Assembly: GCF_002920575.1 (NCBI RefSeq)
Contig: NZ_PQSQ01000007.1
Coordinates: forward strand, 1-64,000
Source: Streptomyces sp. Ru73
GTDB lineage: Bacteria; Actinomycetota; Actinomycetes; Streptomycetales; Streptomycetaceae
Length of the DNA stretch: 64,000 nucleotides
Direction: 5' to 3'
Below are positions 33,881-42,050 of the stretch, piece by piece; position 1 is the stretch's first letter, and each line of letters opens with the position of its first letter. The notes below the pieces were generated by a model. That model made no database searches. It was not told the DNA's origin and was given only the letters and a program-made list of their open reading frames with translations. A program made the position numbers and the translations under genes.

Positions 33881-34891
33881 TCAGGCCGGGGCTGTGGTGG
33901 TGCGGCCGACGAACTCCACCGGCAGCACCTCGTGGCGGGGCGGCGCGTCCGGATCGGCCAGCCGCTCCAGCAGCAGTTCCACGCCGACCTGCGCGATCCG
34001 CTCCAGTGGCTGACGCACCGTCGTCAGGTCGATGCGCTCCCACGCCGACAGTGGTACGTCGTCGCAGCCCACCACGCTCAGCTCACGCGGTACCGACACG
34101 CCCGCCGCGGCGGCCGCGTTGAGGGCCGCGTACGCCATGACGTCGTTCTGGCAGAACAGTGCCGTGGGCGGTTCGGTGTCGGCGAGCAGTGTGCGCACCG
34201 CGTCGTAGGCGGTGCCGTAGTCGTACGCGCCGTCCACCTCCGTGAGGGCGACGGCCTCTCCGGTCCGTGCCTCGGCGGCGCGCACTCCTTCGCGGAAACC
34301 GCGGCCGCGCTGTTCCGCGGTACTCGCGCCGGCCAGGCCGCACACCATCGCCATGCGGCGGTGTCCCAGCTCCAGCAGGTGGTCGGCCGCCAGCCGGCCG
34401 GCGGTGACGTTGTCGGCCTCCACCTGGTCGACCGGGAAACCTTCCAGGGTGCGGTGACACAACACCACGGGAATGCCGTGTCCCCGGATGCGGTGTGCCA
34501 GCGGCTCGTCCTGCACGGCCGAGGTGAACACGACTCCGTCCACGCCCTCGCGCCGCAGCAACGCCAGGCCCTCGTCGGCCGTCATCACGTCCGTGACCAG
34601 CGACAGCCGCAGGCCCTGCCCGTGCAGCACCCGCTCCATCGCCTTGACCATCACCGGATAGAAGGGGTTCGTCAGGTCCCGGATGACCACACCGATGAGC
34701 CCCGAGCGGGCACCCACCAGACTGCGGGCCGCCTGGCTGGGCTGGAAGTCGTACTTGGCGACCACCTCCAGCACCCGGCGGCGGGTCTCGTCGGACACGC
34801 TCCCGCCGTTGAGGACGCGGGACACGGTCGACTGGGCCACACCCGCCTCACGGGCGATCTGCACGCTCGTGACGGTCGGCCGCCGTGCCAT
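33881..34891 (-). CDS. LacI-family transcriptional repressor
   Basis: A 336-residue repressor. The HTH (about 6-52) reads VTSVQIAREAGVAQSTVSRVLNGGSVSDETRRRVLEVV, followed by the hinge helix QAARSLVGARSGLIGVV and the periplasmic-binding-protein-like sensor domain, with a conserved ALFCQNDVMAYAALNAA segment. ATG 34891 follows GGAGGGGAAG. It lies upstream of, and in the same orientation as, the dehydrogenase/MHS operon, whose promoter holds two LacI palindromes. It very likely represses that operon until the transported compound or its derivative binds. Confidence 0.93.
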   Translation of the reverse strand: MARRPTVTSVQIAREAGVAQSTVSRVLNGGSVSDETRRRVLEVVAKYDFQPSQAARSLVGARSGLIGVVIRDLTNPFYPVMVKAMERVLHGQGLRLSLVTDVMTADEGLALLRREGVDGVVFTSAVQDEPLAHRIRGHGIPVVLCHRTLEGFPVDQVEADNVTAGRLAADHLLELGHRRMAMVCGLAGASTAEQRGRGFREGVRAAEARTGEAVALTEVDGAYDYGTAYDAVRTLLADTEPPTALFCQNDVMAYAALNAAAAAGVSVPRELSVVGCDDVPLSAWERIDLTTVRQPLERIAQVGVELLLERLADPDAPPRHEVLPVEFVGRTTTAPA

Positions 34892-34971
34892 GGTTCGCTT
34901 CCCCTCCGGATGGTGTCGGAGCAAGAATACCGGGCGGCGCGGCGGCCATGCGCGGCGGACGACGCCGCCTC

Positions 34972-35226
34972 TCACTGCCCCGTTCGCCGCAGGGTTTCGG
35001 CTCTGCGCATGTCACCGGGCAGGGCACTGAGCCGCGGTGGTGTCCTCGAGGCGTCCAGCACCACCGCGCGCAGCCGGTCGCCGACCGAGACATGAGGCAC
35101 GTCGGACCACCACGACGGCAGTTTCGCCTGGTCGATGAAGCCCTCGTCGCCGTCGGCATCGACCAGGACTCCGACGGGAGCCACCGCCGTCACGGTGACG
35201 CGGCACTCCTGATGATCGGTCAGCAT
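34972..35226 (-). CDS. Small S1-like OB-fold protein
   Basis: An 84-residue protein with the beta-barrel pattern of S1/OB-fold RNA-binding domains: VTVTAVAPVGVLVDADGDEGFID, then HVSVGDRLRAVVLDASRTPPRLSAL. Similar short proteins occur in many Streptomyces genomes without known function. ATG 35226 follows an AAGGTG element; ATG 35244 is an alternative. A role in nucleic-acid binding is inferred from the fold only. Confidence 0.7.
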   Translation of the reverse strand: MLTDHQECRVTVTAVAPVGVLVDADGDEGFIDQAKLPSWWSDVPHVSVGDRLRAVVLDASRTPPRLSALPGDMRRAETLRRTGQ

Positions 35227-35283
35227 GAGGACACCTTGCCTCATGCGGGCGCCGCTGGGGGCAAGAGATGCCGAAGCCGGGGT

Positions 35284-35523
35284 TCACACCTGGCAGGGGT
35301 GTTCCACGGACGCCGTGCACGGGGTCGCGTGCTGCTGCACGATGCGGTCCGCGGCCGCCAGCGCCTCGTCGAGGCGGGCGCATCCGGTGGCCGCGCACAG
35401 TGCGGAGGAGGCGGCCGTGAGCTCGGCGCGGTGCTCGGGAGTGGGTTTCTCCTCCTGGGCCAGCCGGGCCGTTGCGTACCGGGCCAGCAACTGCCGCACG
35501 GTGGCGTGATGCGACGTCAGCAA
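35284..35523 (-). CDS. DUF5133-like small protein with a TTG start
   Basis: A 79-residue protein: MLTSHHATVRQLLARYATARLAQEE at the N terminus, then a helix with SSALCAATGCARLDEALAAADRI. This resembles short DUF5133 proteins of Streptomyces. The best start is TTG 35523, preceded by AAAGGA; no ATG or GTG fits. Upstream lies a roughly 30-bp tandem repeat that happens to be in the same frame. Function is unknown. Confidence 0.65.
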   Translation of the reverse strand: MLTSHHATVRQLLARYATARLAQEEKPTPEHRAELTAASSALCAATGCARLDEALAAADRIVQQHATPCTASVEHPCQV

Positions 35524-35533
35524 CAGGCGTCCT

Positions 35534-35656
35534 TTCGTTGTGCGGAGCGGGAACGAGCCGTGAGGCTTCGTTGTGCGGGGGCGCGAGAGGTGGGACTTCG
35601 TTGTGCGGGGGAGCGAGTCATGAGACGTCGTTGTGTGGGGGGCGAGCCGTGGGGCC
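35534..35656. repeat. Four tandem repeats of about 30 bp
   Basis: Copies begin with TTCGTTGTGCGG (or a close variant) at 35534, 35567, 35597 and 35627, spaced 33, 30 and 30 bp. They lie upstream of the DUF5133-like gene in its presumed leader and keep its reading frame, giving RTTK-containing ten-residue units if translated. Confidence 0.65.
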
Positions 35657-35704
35657 CGGCAGGTACGTGCCTGCCGGGCCCCATCGACGTTCGGCAGCGG
35701 AGTG

Positions 35705-35986
35705 TTACCGCCGGCCGCCCTTCTGGCCGGCCTCGGACGCGCGCTCGCGGTCGTTGGCGAAGTTGCCGCCGCTTTCCTGGCCGCCCTTCTGGCCGGCCTC
35801 AGAGGCACGTTCGCGGTCGTTGGCGAAGTTGCCGCCGCTTTCCTGGCCGCCCTTCTGGCCGGCTTCGGAGGCGCGCTGCGGGTCGTTGGCGAAGTTGCCG
35901 CCGCTCTCGTGGCCGCCCTTCTGGCCGGCCTCAGCCGCGCGCTCGCGGTCGTCGGCGAAGTTGCCCGAGTTGTTGGTCGCAGCCAT
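35705..35986 (-). CDS. KGG-repeat stress-induced protein
   Basis: A 93-residue hydrophilic protein made almost wholly of four repeats of about 23 residues, each containing GGNFANDRERASEAGQKGG. This KGG/con-10 type is found in general-stress and spore-associated proteins of Bacillus, fungi and actinobacteria. ATG 35986 has GGAGGTAG upstream. It is expected to be disordered, and induction by desiccation or osmotic stress is inferred from family members. Confidence 0.92.
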   Translation of the reverse strand: MAATNNSGNFADDRERAAEAGQKGGHESGGNFANDPQRASEAGQKGGQESGGNFANDRERASEAGQKGGQESGGNFANDRERASEAGQKGGRR

Positions 35987-36213
35987 GAGGAGCTACCTCC
36001 ATCTCGTCGTGCGTAGTGCCTTACGTCGCGGCGAGTGCCCGGGCTGCTCGACCTCATGCACCCTGTTCAGGCCAGAAGTGTGAACTCGTCCTGAGAGGGC
36101 GTGACCAGTGCGGTGTGGTGCGGTGCCGCGTGCGGTGTGGCCACCGGTTCCGGTATGCGTACGCGGCATGGCGGGCGCCGCCCGACGGCCGCCGGTGTGT
36201 CGGGACCGCCAGA

Positions 36214-36298
36214 CACAGTGCGTCGCGGCGTCAGTGCGTTGCGACTGTCAGTGTGTCGCGGACGTGAGTGTGTCCCGCCGGTCAGTGTGTCGTGAGCG
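36214..36298. repeat. Five tandem 17-bp repeats
   Basis: Units such as TCAGTGTGTCGCGGACG recur at about 36214, 36231, 36248, 36265 and 36282, 16-17 bp apart with point differences. They lie in the gene-poor stretch 35987-36559 and overlap the end of a STAS-like remnant. No gene is supported in 35987-36281. Confidence 0.65.
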
Positions 36299-36440
36299 TG
36301 CCGCTGCCGGTGCCGCCGATGCCGAGGATGCGCAGTGTGTTGGCGGGCACGGCGGACAGCACGATCTCCGCGCCCGCTGTCAGCGCGTGGTTGCGCGCGG
36401 TGAGCAGGGCGGTGTTCAGCGTGGTCAGCGCGGCGACAGG
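36282..36440 (-). pseudogene. Remnant of a STAS (anti-sigma antagonist) gene
   Basis: About 50 codons on the minus strand read LNTALLTARNHALTAGAEIVL followed by SAVPANTLRILGIGGTG and a stop, which matches the C-terminal half of Streptomyces STAS-domain anti-anti-sigma factors. The upstream part lacks the phosphorylatable DSSG motif and the first half of the domain, so this is a truncated gene rather than a working one. It abuts the 17-bp repeats and the end of the GntP gene. Confidence 0.55.
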
Positions 36441-36559
36441 TTCTGCGAGGCATGCTCGGTCCGTGCCGGTGGCCGCGCTGCATGCCTGCGGCCCGGACGG
36501 CATGCCCACGGCCCGGGCGGTATGCCCCCGCCCGGGCCGCGCGAAGACCACTGTTCGGG

Positions 36560-38044
36560 TCAGACGAACGCGGAGAGGAGCAGGGCCATCAGCAGACCGC
36601 AGACACTGACCAGTGTCTGGATCATGGTGTGCGACTTCGTCGCCTGGCCGAGGGTCATGCCGAAGGACTCCTTGACCAGCCAGAAACCCGCGTGGTTCAC
36701 GTAGTTCAGGCCGATCGAGCCGGCGCCGATCGCCACGACGAGCAGCGAGGTCTCGATGCTGCCCGTGTGCTGTGCCATCGGTGCCAGGATGCCGGTCGCC
36801 GCCACGATGCCCACGGTCGCTGAGCCCGTGGTGAACGACAGCACCAGGGCCAGGAGCCAGCCCAGGACGAGCAGGTTCAGGTGCGCGCCGGAGGCGACGG
36901 ACTCGATGGCCTTGCCGATGCCGGAGTCCTCCAGTACCTGGTTGAACGTGCCGCCACCGGCGATGATCAGCAGGATGCTCGCCACGGATTTGATGCTGTC
37001 GGTGAGTGCCTGCCGGGTGGCCTCCGGCGATGTACCGCGGCGGTATCCGAGTACGAACAGCGCGAAGAGGAAGCCGGCGAACATCGCGATCACCGGCTCG
37101 CCCACGAAGTCCAGCACGTGACGGAGCGCGCCGGACTCGCCGAGGGTGAGTTCGCCGAGCGTGCGGAGCAGCATCAGGACGGCCGGCAGGAGCACGGCCG
37201 CCAGCGCCCGGCCGACGGGGACGCCGGTCCGCGGGGAGGAGGACTGCTCGGAGCGGGTGGGGGACTGCTCGGAGCGGGCGGGTGCGGAGGTGGCCCCGCT
37301 CGCGGACTGCCCATCGGTACGCGCGGCCCGCTCGTCGCCGTCCGCGGCCTGTCGTCCGCCGGCGAACTGGGCGACCAGCTCCCGGTCCGGGTACACCGCC
37401 AGGCGCGGTGCGATCCACCGTCCGTACACCGGGCCCGCCAGGACGACGGTCGGTACCGCGCACACGAGGCCGACGAGGATGGTCGTACCGAGGCCGGCGT
37501 GCAGGCCCTCCACGGCGATCAGCGGGCCCGGGTGCGGCGGCACCATCCCGTGCAGTGTGGCGAGGGCCGCGATGGCCGGGGTGGCCAGCAGTACGTAGGG
37601 CGAGCCGGTGTGCTTCCCGCTGTCGCGCAGCCGCTGGGCCACGCTGAAGATGAGCGGCAGCAGCACGATGAGCCCGATCTCGAAGAACATCGGGATGCCG
37701 ATGACGAACGCGGCGCCCGCCATGTACCAGGGGAGCGCGCGCTCGCCCGCGCGGTCGATGATGGCCCGGGCGATCCGGTCCGTCGCGCCCGAGCCCGCGA
37801 GCAGTTTGCCGAGCATCGCGCCGAAGGCGAGGGTGATGCCGACGTCGCCGAGGATGCCGCCGGCGCCCTTCTCGATGGACTCGGCGATCTGCTCGGTGGA
37901 CTCGCCGGACACCACGGCCACCACGATGGAGACCAGCATCAGCGCGATGAACGGGTGGAACTTCAGCCGGGAATTGATCAGCACGATCAGGGCCGCGATG
38001 GCACCTGCCAGCGTGATCAGCAGCGTCCAGGTATGCGTCGTCAC
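36560..38044 (-). CDS. GntP-family permease
   Basis: A 494-residue permease with about twelve helices, of the gluconate:H+ symporter/ion transporter family. Family stretches are RLKFHPFIALMLVSI, the GGILGDVGITLAFGAMLGKLL region, ATLHGMVPPHPGP, and SATVGIVAATGILAPM near the end. A Ser/Arg/Gln-rich hydrophilic insert of about 35 residues (near 240-275) is unusual for the family. It faces a CitA/CitB-type two-component system, so import of a sugar acid or carboxylate induced by that system is likely. Confidence 0.9.
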   Translation of the reverse strand: MTTHTWTLLITLAGAIAALIVLINSRLKFHPFIALMLVSIVVAVVSGESTEQIAESIEKGAGGILGDVGITLAFGAMLGKLLAGSGATDRIARAIIDRAGERALPWYMAGAAFVIGIPMFFEIGLIVLLPLIFSVAQRLRDSGKHTGSPYVLLATPAIAALATLHGMVPPHPGPLIAVEGLHAGLGTTILVGLVCAVPTVVLAGPVYGRWIAPRLAVYPDRELVAQFAGGRQAADGDERAARTDGQSASGATSAPARSEQSPTRSEQSSSPRTGVPVGRALAAVLLPAVLMLLRTLGELTLGESGALRHVLDFVGEPVIAMFAGFLFALFVLGYRRGTSPEATRQALTDSIKSVASILLIIAGGGTFNQVLEDSGIGKAIESVASGAHLNLLVLGWLLALVLSFTTGSATVGIVAATGILAPMAQHTGSIETSLLVVAIGAGSIGLNYVNHAGFWLVKESFGMTLGQATKSHTMIQTLVSVCGLLMALLLSAFV

Positions 38045-38251
38045 CTTCTCTGCGCCCCCTCGGCGTGGGCGCGTACAGCGCTCGCGCGCGGCTCTGCGCG
38101 GCGTGTGGTCATTCGCTTCTCCAGCTGATCGCGGCTCGGTCGGACCTGCGGGAAGCTATCCGCAGCCCGGAGCGGCGCTCCAGCATTCGTGCACAACCCG
38201 CGATAGCCGCGTTCTGCGACTTCTGCTCATTGTGTGCACACGCCGTCCGCA

Positions 38252-38353
38252 TGCCACCGACGGCAGCCCGTGGTGCCGTCCGCCGTGCCACCGACGGCAG
38301 CCCGTGGTGTCGCCCGCCGCGTCACTGGCAGGAATCCGTGATGCCGCCCACCG
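38252..38353. repeat. Direct repeats with a 34-bp period
   Basis: A 24-bp identical sequence beginning TGCCACCGACGGCAGCCC occurs at 38252-38275 and 38286-38309, with a degenerate third copy near 38320-38353. A palindrome GTGTGCACAC lies at 38232-38241. They fill the 396-bp gap 38045-38440 between the GntP gene and the kinase, where control sites for both are expected. Confidence 0.6.
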
Positions 38354-38440
38354 TCCCCCCAGCGACAGCCCGCCGCGCCAACCGGTGGGAGCCCGCGCCC
38401 CTCGGACGTGCGCGTTCCGCTCGCGTCTACCGTGGGCCCT

Positions 38441-40282
38441 GTGAAGCCCTACCCGTCCCGCCGCACCCGCCTCCGGCCCAGGTCAGCCGTGCCGGGTCCC
38501 GGTCGCAGGAGACCGCGCGTACGGCTGCGGACCCGGACGCTGCTCCTGCAGTGCGTGATCGTCGTGGCCGTGCTCGTCTCGGCCTTCGGCGCCTTCGCGT
38601 ACGACACCGACCAGCGGCTCGTCCACGAGTACCAGCAGCGCGCCCTCGCCATCTCCCGTACCGTCGCCTCGGAGCCTGCCGTGCGCGCCGCGGCCGCCCG
38701 CTACTCCGCGGCCAACGACCGCCCGGGACACGGTGCCGCGCACGAAAGCAGCACGGCGCTCGCCGCCACCGCGGTACGACGGCGGGCCGAGACCGTCAGG
38801 AAGGAAACCGGCTCGCTGTTCGTCGTGGTCACCGACGACCGGGGCATCCGGCTGGCCCACCCCGACGTCTCCCAGCTGGGCAAGAAGGTCAGCACCGACC
38901 CCAGCCGGGCGCTCTCCGGGCACGAAGAACTCGCCCTGCACCGTGCGCACTTGGGCGAGGAGGTGGTCGCCAAGGTGCCGGTACGCGCGCCCGGCTCGGA
39001 CCGCGTCGTCGGCGAGGCGAACGTCGGCGTCTCGGCGGCGGCCGTCCGCGCCCAGGCCGCACGGGTGCTGTGGGGCGGGGTCGGCTGGCTGGTGGCCGCG
39101 CTGCTGCTGGGCATCGGTGCCTCGGTACTCCTGGCCCGGCGCTGGAAGCGGCTCACCCTCGGCCTGGAACCCGAAGAGCTCGCGGGCCTGGTCCAGGAGC
39201 AGGAGGCGGTGGTGCACGGCATCGGCGAGGGCGTGCTCGCCGTCGACGGCCACGGTCGGGTGACCGTCGCCAACGACGAGGTGCGCCGCCTGCTGGGCAC
39301 GCCGGCCGAGCCGGGCACCCCACTCGACGCGCTGGGCCTGACCCCGCGCGTCCGGGAAGTGGTCGGCGCGGCCGAGGGACGGCCCGTCATGGCCGGGGTG
39401 GGGAAGCGGGTGCTGGTGGTGTCGGCCCGCCGGGTCGAGCGGGACGGCCTCGACCTCGGCACACTGCTGACCGTCAAGGACCGCACCGACGTGGAGTCCC
39501 TCACGCGCCAGCTCGACGCCGTACAGACGATGAGCTCCGCGCTGCGCGCCCAGCGGCACGAGTTCGCCAACCGTCTGCACGTCCTCTCCGGGCTGCTGCA
39601 CCAGGGACACACCGAGCAGGCGGCGGACTACATCGACACCCTGCTCGGTACGGCCGGCACCCTGCCCGGTACCGGTGGCGGCGATCCGTCGGCAGCGTCC
39701 GGCGCCGCGCTGCCCGGCCTGGAGACGGTCAAGGACCCGTACCTGAGCGCCATCCTGTCGGCGAAGGCGGCGCAGGCGCGCGAACTCGGGGTGACCCTGC
39801 TGCTCGGCGGCGCCACCTGGGTCGACGCGCCGGTGACGGCACGCGTCGATGTCACCACGGTGCTCGGCAACCTGATCGACAATGCCCTGGACGCCGCCCG
39901 TGACGGGACCCGCCGTCCGCCGCGTGTCGAGGTGGAGCTGATGGCGGTGGAGTCGGACCTGCACCTCACGGTGGCGGACAGCGGCGACGGCGTACCGGCC
40001 GGGCTGGCCGACACCCTGTTCGAGGAGGGGGTTTCCACGAAGGACCATGCGTCGGCGCCGGGCGGACGGGGCGTGGGCCTCTCCCTCATCCGGCGCATCG
40101 CCCGGGGCCGCGGCGGGGACATCCGCCTCACCGACCCCGGAGGACCGCCCGCCGACCCCACCGGGCCCGGGACCGGCGCCGATTCCGCGGAACCGTTCGG
40201 CGAGTCCGACCGGGTCACCGGCGGCGCCGTCTTCGTGGCCCGACTGCCCAACGTCGTACGCAACCCCGACACCACACCGTGA
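38441..40282 (+). CDS. CitA/DcuS-type sensor histidine kinase
   Basis: A 613-residue membrane kinase. Helix 1 (about 33-53) and helix 2 (about 205-227) flank an extracellular Cache/PDC sensor domain with FVVVTDDRGIRLAHPDVSQLGK. A PAS domain follows, with GIGEGVLAVDGHGRVTVAND. The H box is RHEFANRLHVLSGLLHQG, hallmark of the citrate/C4-dicarboxylate kinase group, followed by HATPase motifs LIDNALDAA and GVGLSLIRRIA. GTG 38441 is chosen; the frame is open from 38408. It is co-transcribed with its response regulator and faces the GntP permease. Confidence 0.88.
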   Translation: MKPYPSRRTRLRPRSAVPGPGRRRPRVRLRTRTLLLQCVIVVAVLVSAFGAFAYDTDQRLVHEYQQRALAISRTVASEPAVRAAAARYSAANDRPGHGAAHESSTALAATAVRRRAETVRKETGSLFVVVTDDRGIRLAHPDVSQLGKKVSTDPSRALSGHEELALHRAHLGEEVVAKVPVRAPGSDRVVGEANVGVSAAAVRAQAARVLWGGVGWLVAALLLGIGASVLLARRWKRLTLGLEPEELAGLVQEQEAVVHGIGEGVLAVDGHGRVTVANDEVRRLLGTPAEPGTPLDALGLTPRVREVVGAAEGRPVMAGVGKRVLVVSARRVERDGLDLGTLLTVKDRTDVESLTRQLDAVQTMSSALRAQRHEFANRLHVLSGLLHQGHTEQAADYIDTLLGTAGTLPGTGGGDPSAASGAALPGLETVKDPYLSAILSAKAAQARELGVTLLLGGATWVDAPVTARVDVTTVLGNLIDNALDAARDGTRRPPRVEVELMAVESDLHLTVADSGDGVPAGLADTLFEEGVSTKDHASAPGGRGVGLSLIRRIARGRGGDIRLTDPGGPPADPTGPGTGADSAEPFGESDRVTGGAVFVARLPNVVRNPDTTP

Positions 40283-40292
40283 AAGACCAGGA

Positions 40293-41075
40293 ATGCCCGA
40301 CCATCACGAACGACGCGAAGACGGTGCAGGACTTGAGTCGCCCTCAGGGTCCCGACAGGACACAGAGGCTGACAGGCCATCAGGAGGCCACGACCCTCAG
40401 CGGCAGCACGAACCCGACGGCTCCCTCTCCGTGCTGGTCGTCGACGACGACTTCCGCGTCGCCGACCTGCACGCCTCGCAGGTGGCCGGCACCCCCGGCT
40501 TCACCGTCGTGGGGACGGCACACTCCGCGCGGGCCGCGCTGGACCACGTGGCCGCGCACCCCGTCGACCTCGCGCTGGTCGACCTCTACCTCCCCGACCG
40601 CTCCGGCATCGGGCTCATCGCCGAGCTGCCCTGCGACGTCTTCGTCCTCAGCGCCGCTGCCGAGGGCGCGACCGTACGCAGGGCGCTGTCGGCGGGTGCG
40701 CTCGCGTACCTGATCAAGCCGTTCCCGCCGCGGCTGCTGTCCGAGAAGCTGCGCGGGTACGCGCGGTTCCGGCAGCTCACGGAGGCGGACATCCTCGACC
40801 AGACCGTGATCGACAACGCCTTCGACGCGCTCCGGAGCCCGCGCGCGAGCCGCAGCCGGCAGGCCGCCGCGCAGACCGTGACGCGGGAACTGGTCCTGGC
40901 CGCCGTGGACGGCTCGGACGCCCCGCTCTCCGCCGGTGAGGTCGCCGAGCGGATCGGTGTCTCGCGCGCCACGGCACAGCGCTACCTCGCCGACCTCGTC
41001 ACGCGCGGCCGTCTGCGCATGCGGCTGCGCTACGGCGCCGCCGGCCGCCCGGAACAGGAGTACCACCGCCTGTGA
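40293..41075 (+). CDS. CitB/DcuR-type response regulator
   Basis: A 260-residue regulator. After a variable hydrophilic N terminus, the receiver (about 47-165) begins VLVVDDDFRVADLHASQV, with the phosphorylated aspartate in LALVDLYLPDRSGIGLI and the lysine in AYLIKPF. The C-terminal winged helix (about 205-255) contains SAGEVAERIGVSRATAQRYLADLV. ATG 40293 follows CAGGA; a later GTG before VLVVDDD would give a shorter form. It likely activates the divergent GntP gene in response to the kinase. Confidence 0.88.
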   Translation: MPDHHERREDGAGLESPSGSRQDTEADRPSGGHDPQRQHEPDGSLSVLVVDDDFRVADLHASQVAGTPGFTVVGTAHSARAALDHVAAHPVDLALVDLYLPDRSGIGLIAELPCDVFVLSAAAEGATVRRALSAGALAYLIKPFPPRLLSEKLRGYARFRQLTEADILDQTVIDNAFDALRSPRASRSRQAAAQTVTRELVLAAVDGSDAPLSAGEVAERIGVSRATAQRYLADLVTRGRLRMRLRYGAAGRPEQEYHRL

Positions 41076-41116
41076 GCCCGGCCCCGGCCCGGCCCGAGTC
41101 GTGGTGCCGCCGGCCG

Positions 41117-41146
41117 GGCAGGGCCGTCAGTGCTGCCGGCCCTGCC
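41117..41146. terminator. Hairpin between convergent genes
   Basis: GGCAGGGCCG (41117-41126) and CGGCCCTGCC (41137-41146) form a 10-bp stem with a 10-nt loop between the response-regulator gene and the small minus-strand gene, overlapping the latter's end. Confidence 0.6.
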
Positions 41147-41357
41147 GGACCTCGGCGCCCGGTTCCTCCTGCAGGGGCGGGGCGGCCGGGCCGGACCGTG
41201 TGACGTGCGGTGCGGTCAGTTCGCTCAGGCTCAGGCTGTCGTGTCCGCCGGGCCAGGCACGCGGCGGGCGGTGTTCGGTGACGCGCCAGCGGGCGAGCAG
41301 GACGGCGGCGGTGACGGTGGCGCCGGTGATCGCGCAGAGGGTCTGGTGAGCGGACAC
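41127..41357 (-). CDS. Small hypothetical protein with an N-terminal helix
   Basis: A 76-residue frame from GTG 41357 behind GGAGAA. The N terminus MSAHQTLCAITGATVTAAVLL could be a transmembrane helix, and the remainder is Pro/Arg-rich without known domains. It lies 85 bp downstream of the DUF3618 gene on the same strand and may belong to its transcript. Coding status is plausible but not strong. Confidence 0.5.
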   Translation of the reverse strand: MSAHQTLCAITGATVTAAVLLARWRVTEHRPPRAWPGGHDSLSLSELTAPHVTRSGPAAPPLQEEPGAEVRQGRQH

Positions 41358-41442
41358 TGCTTCTCCGTGAGCGAGGGAACGAGACCGGCGGGGCCTGCCG
41401 TACTGCCGCAGGCCCCGCCGACGTGGGCAGCGCGGTCGAACG

Positions 41443-41784
41443 TCAGCGGCGACGCCGGCGGCGACCGATGACCACCAGCGTCACCAGTACGGCGGCGCCT
41501 GCGGCCAGCAGCGGGGTGCGCCGGGTCCGGACCGCGCGTACGACCTCGACCGTCGCGTCACCGACCGGCTCGGGGGCCTTGTCCTTCACCGCCTCCGCCG
41601 CCCGGGCGGCCTTCTCGCCCACCTGCTCCTTCACGGCGGCCGACTTCTGCATGACCTGGGCCCTGACGTCGGTCCTCTTCGTCAGTGCCGCCACGCTGTC
41701 GCCCAGCTCCTCGCGGGTGCGCTCGGCCTGCTCGCGCAGTTCCTCCGGCGTCGCGCTGTCGGCCTGCGGGTTCTCGGTACTCAT
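41443..41784 (-). CDS. DUF3618 membrane-associated protein
   Basis: A 113-residue protein. The DUF3618 motif TPEELREQAERTREELGDSVAALTKRTDVR (about 11-41) is followed by an Ala/Lys/Glu-rich helix and a C-terminal hydrophobic helix (about 90-106) capped by RRRRRR. ATG 41784 has GAAAGGAG upstream. Such proteins usually lie in stress-inducible clusters with phage-holin-like proteins, which are absent here. A role in the membrane stress response is inferred. Confidence 0.88.
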   Translation of the reverse strand: MSTENPQADSATPEELREQAERTREELGDSVAALTKRTDVRAQVMQKSAAVKEQVGEKAARAAEAVKDKAPEPVGDATVEVVRAVRTRRTPLLAAGAAVLVTLVVIGRRRRRR

Positions 41785-42050
41785 CGGTGGCTCCTTTCCG
41801 GCACGTCTGCCGCGTCGGCCTGGACGCCCACAGACGCCTCCCCACTGTTCCGTACACGCTCGGTTCGCGACGCCGAGTACCCCGAAACGCCCCGTCAATC
41901 CCGCCGTCCGCGATCAAGGCGCGCCACCCGGAAGAGGGGACGAACGGGCTGGTCGGCGGCCGGGGCGGGTGACTACCGGTCGCGCCGGACGGCGGACCTT
42001 GCGAGAGTGAGGTCATCGGCAGGTGCGACCAGGTGAGAGGAACGGCTGAC

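Noticed and set aside
35534-35656. CRISPR array at the 30-bp repeats
   Set aside because: The repeats abut with no unique spacers and no cas genes are present.
34882-35988. A long plus-strand frame over 34.9-36.0 kb
   Set aside because: It is antisense to the KGG-repeat, DUF5133-like and S1-like genes, and its repeated sequence mirrors the KGG repeats.
38441-40282. A citrate-specific role for the kinase
   Set aside because: The H box shows the CitA/DcuS class, but the sensor domain does not reveal the ligand.
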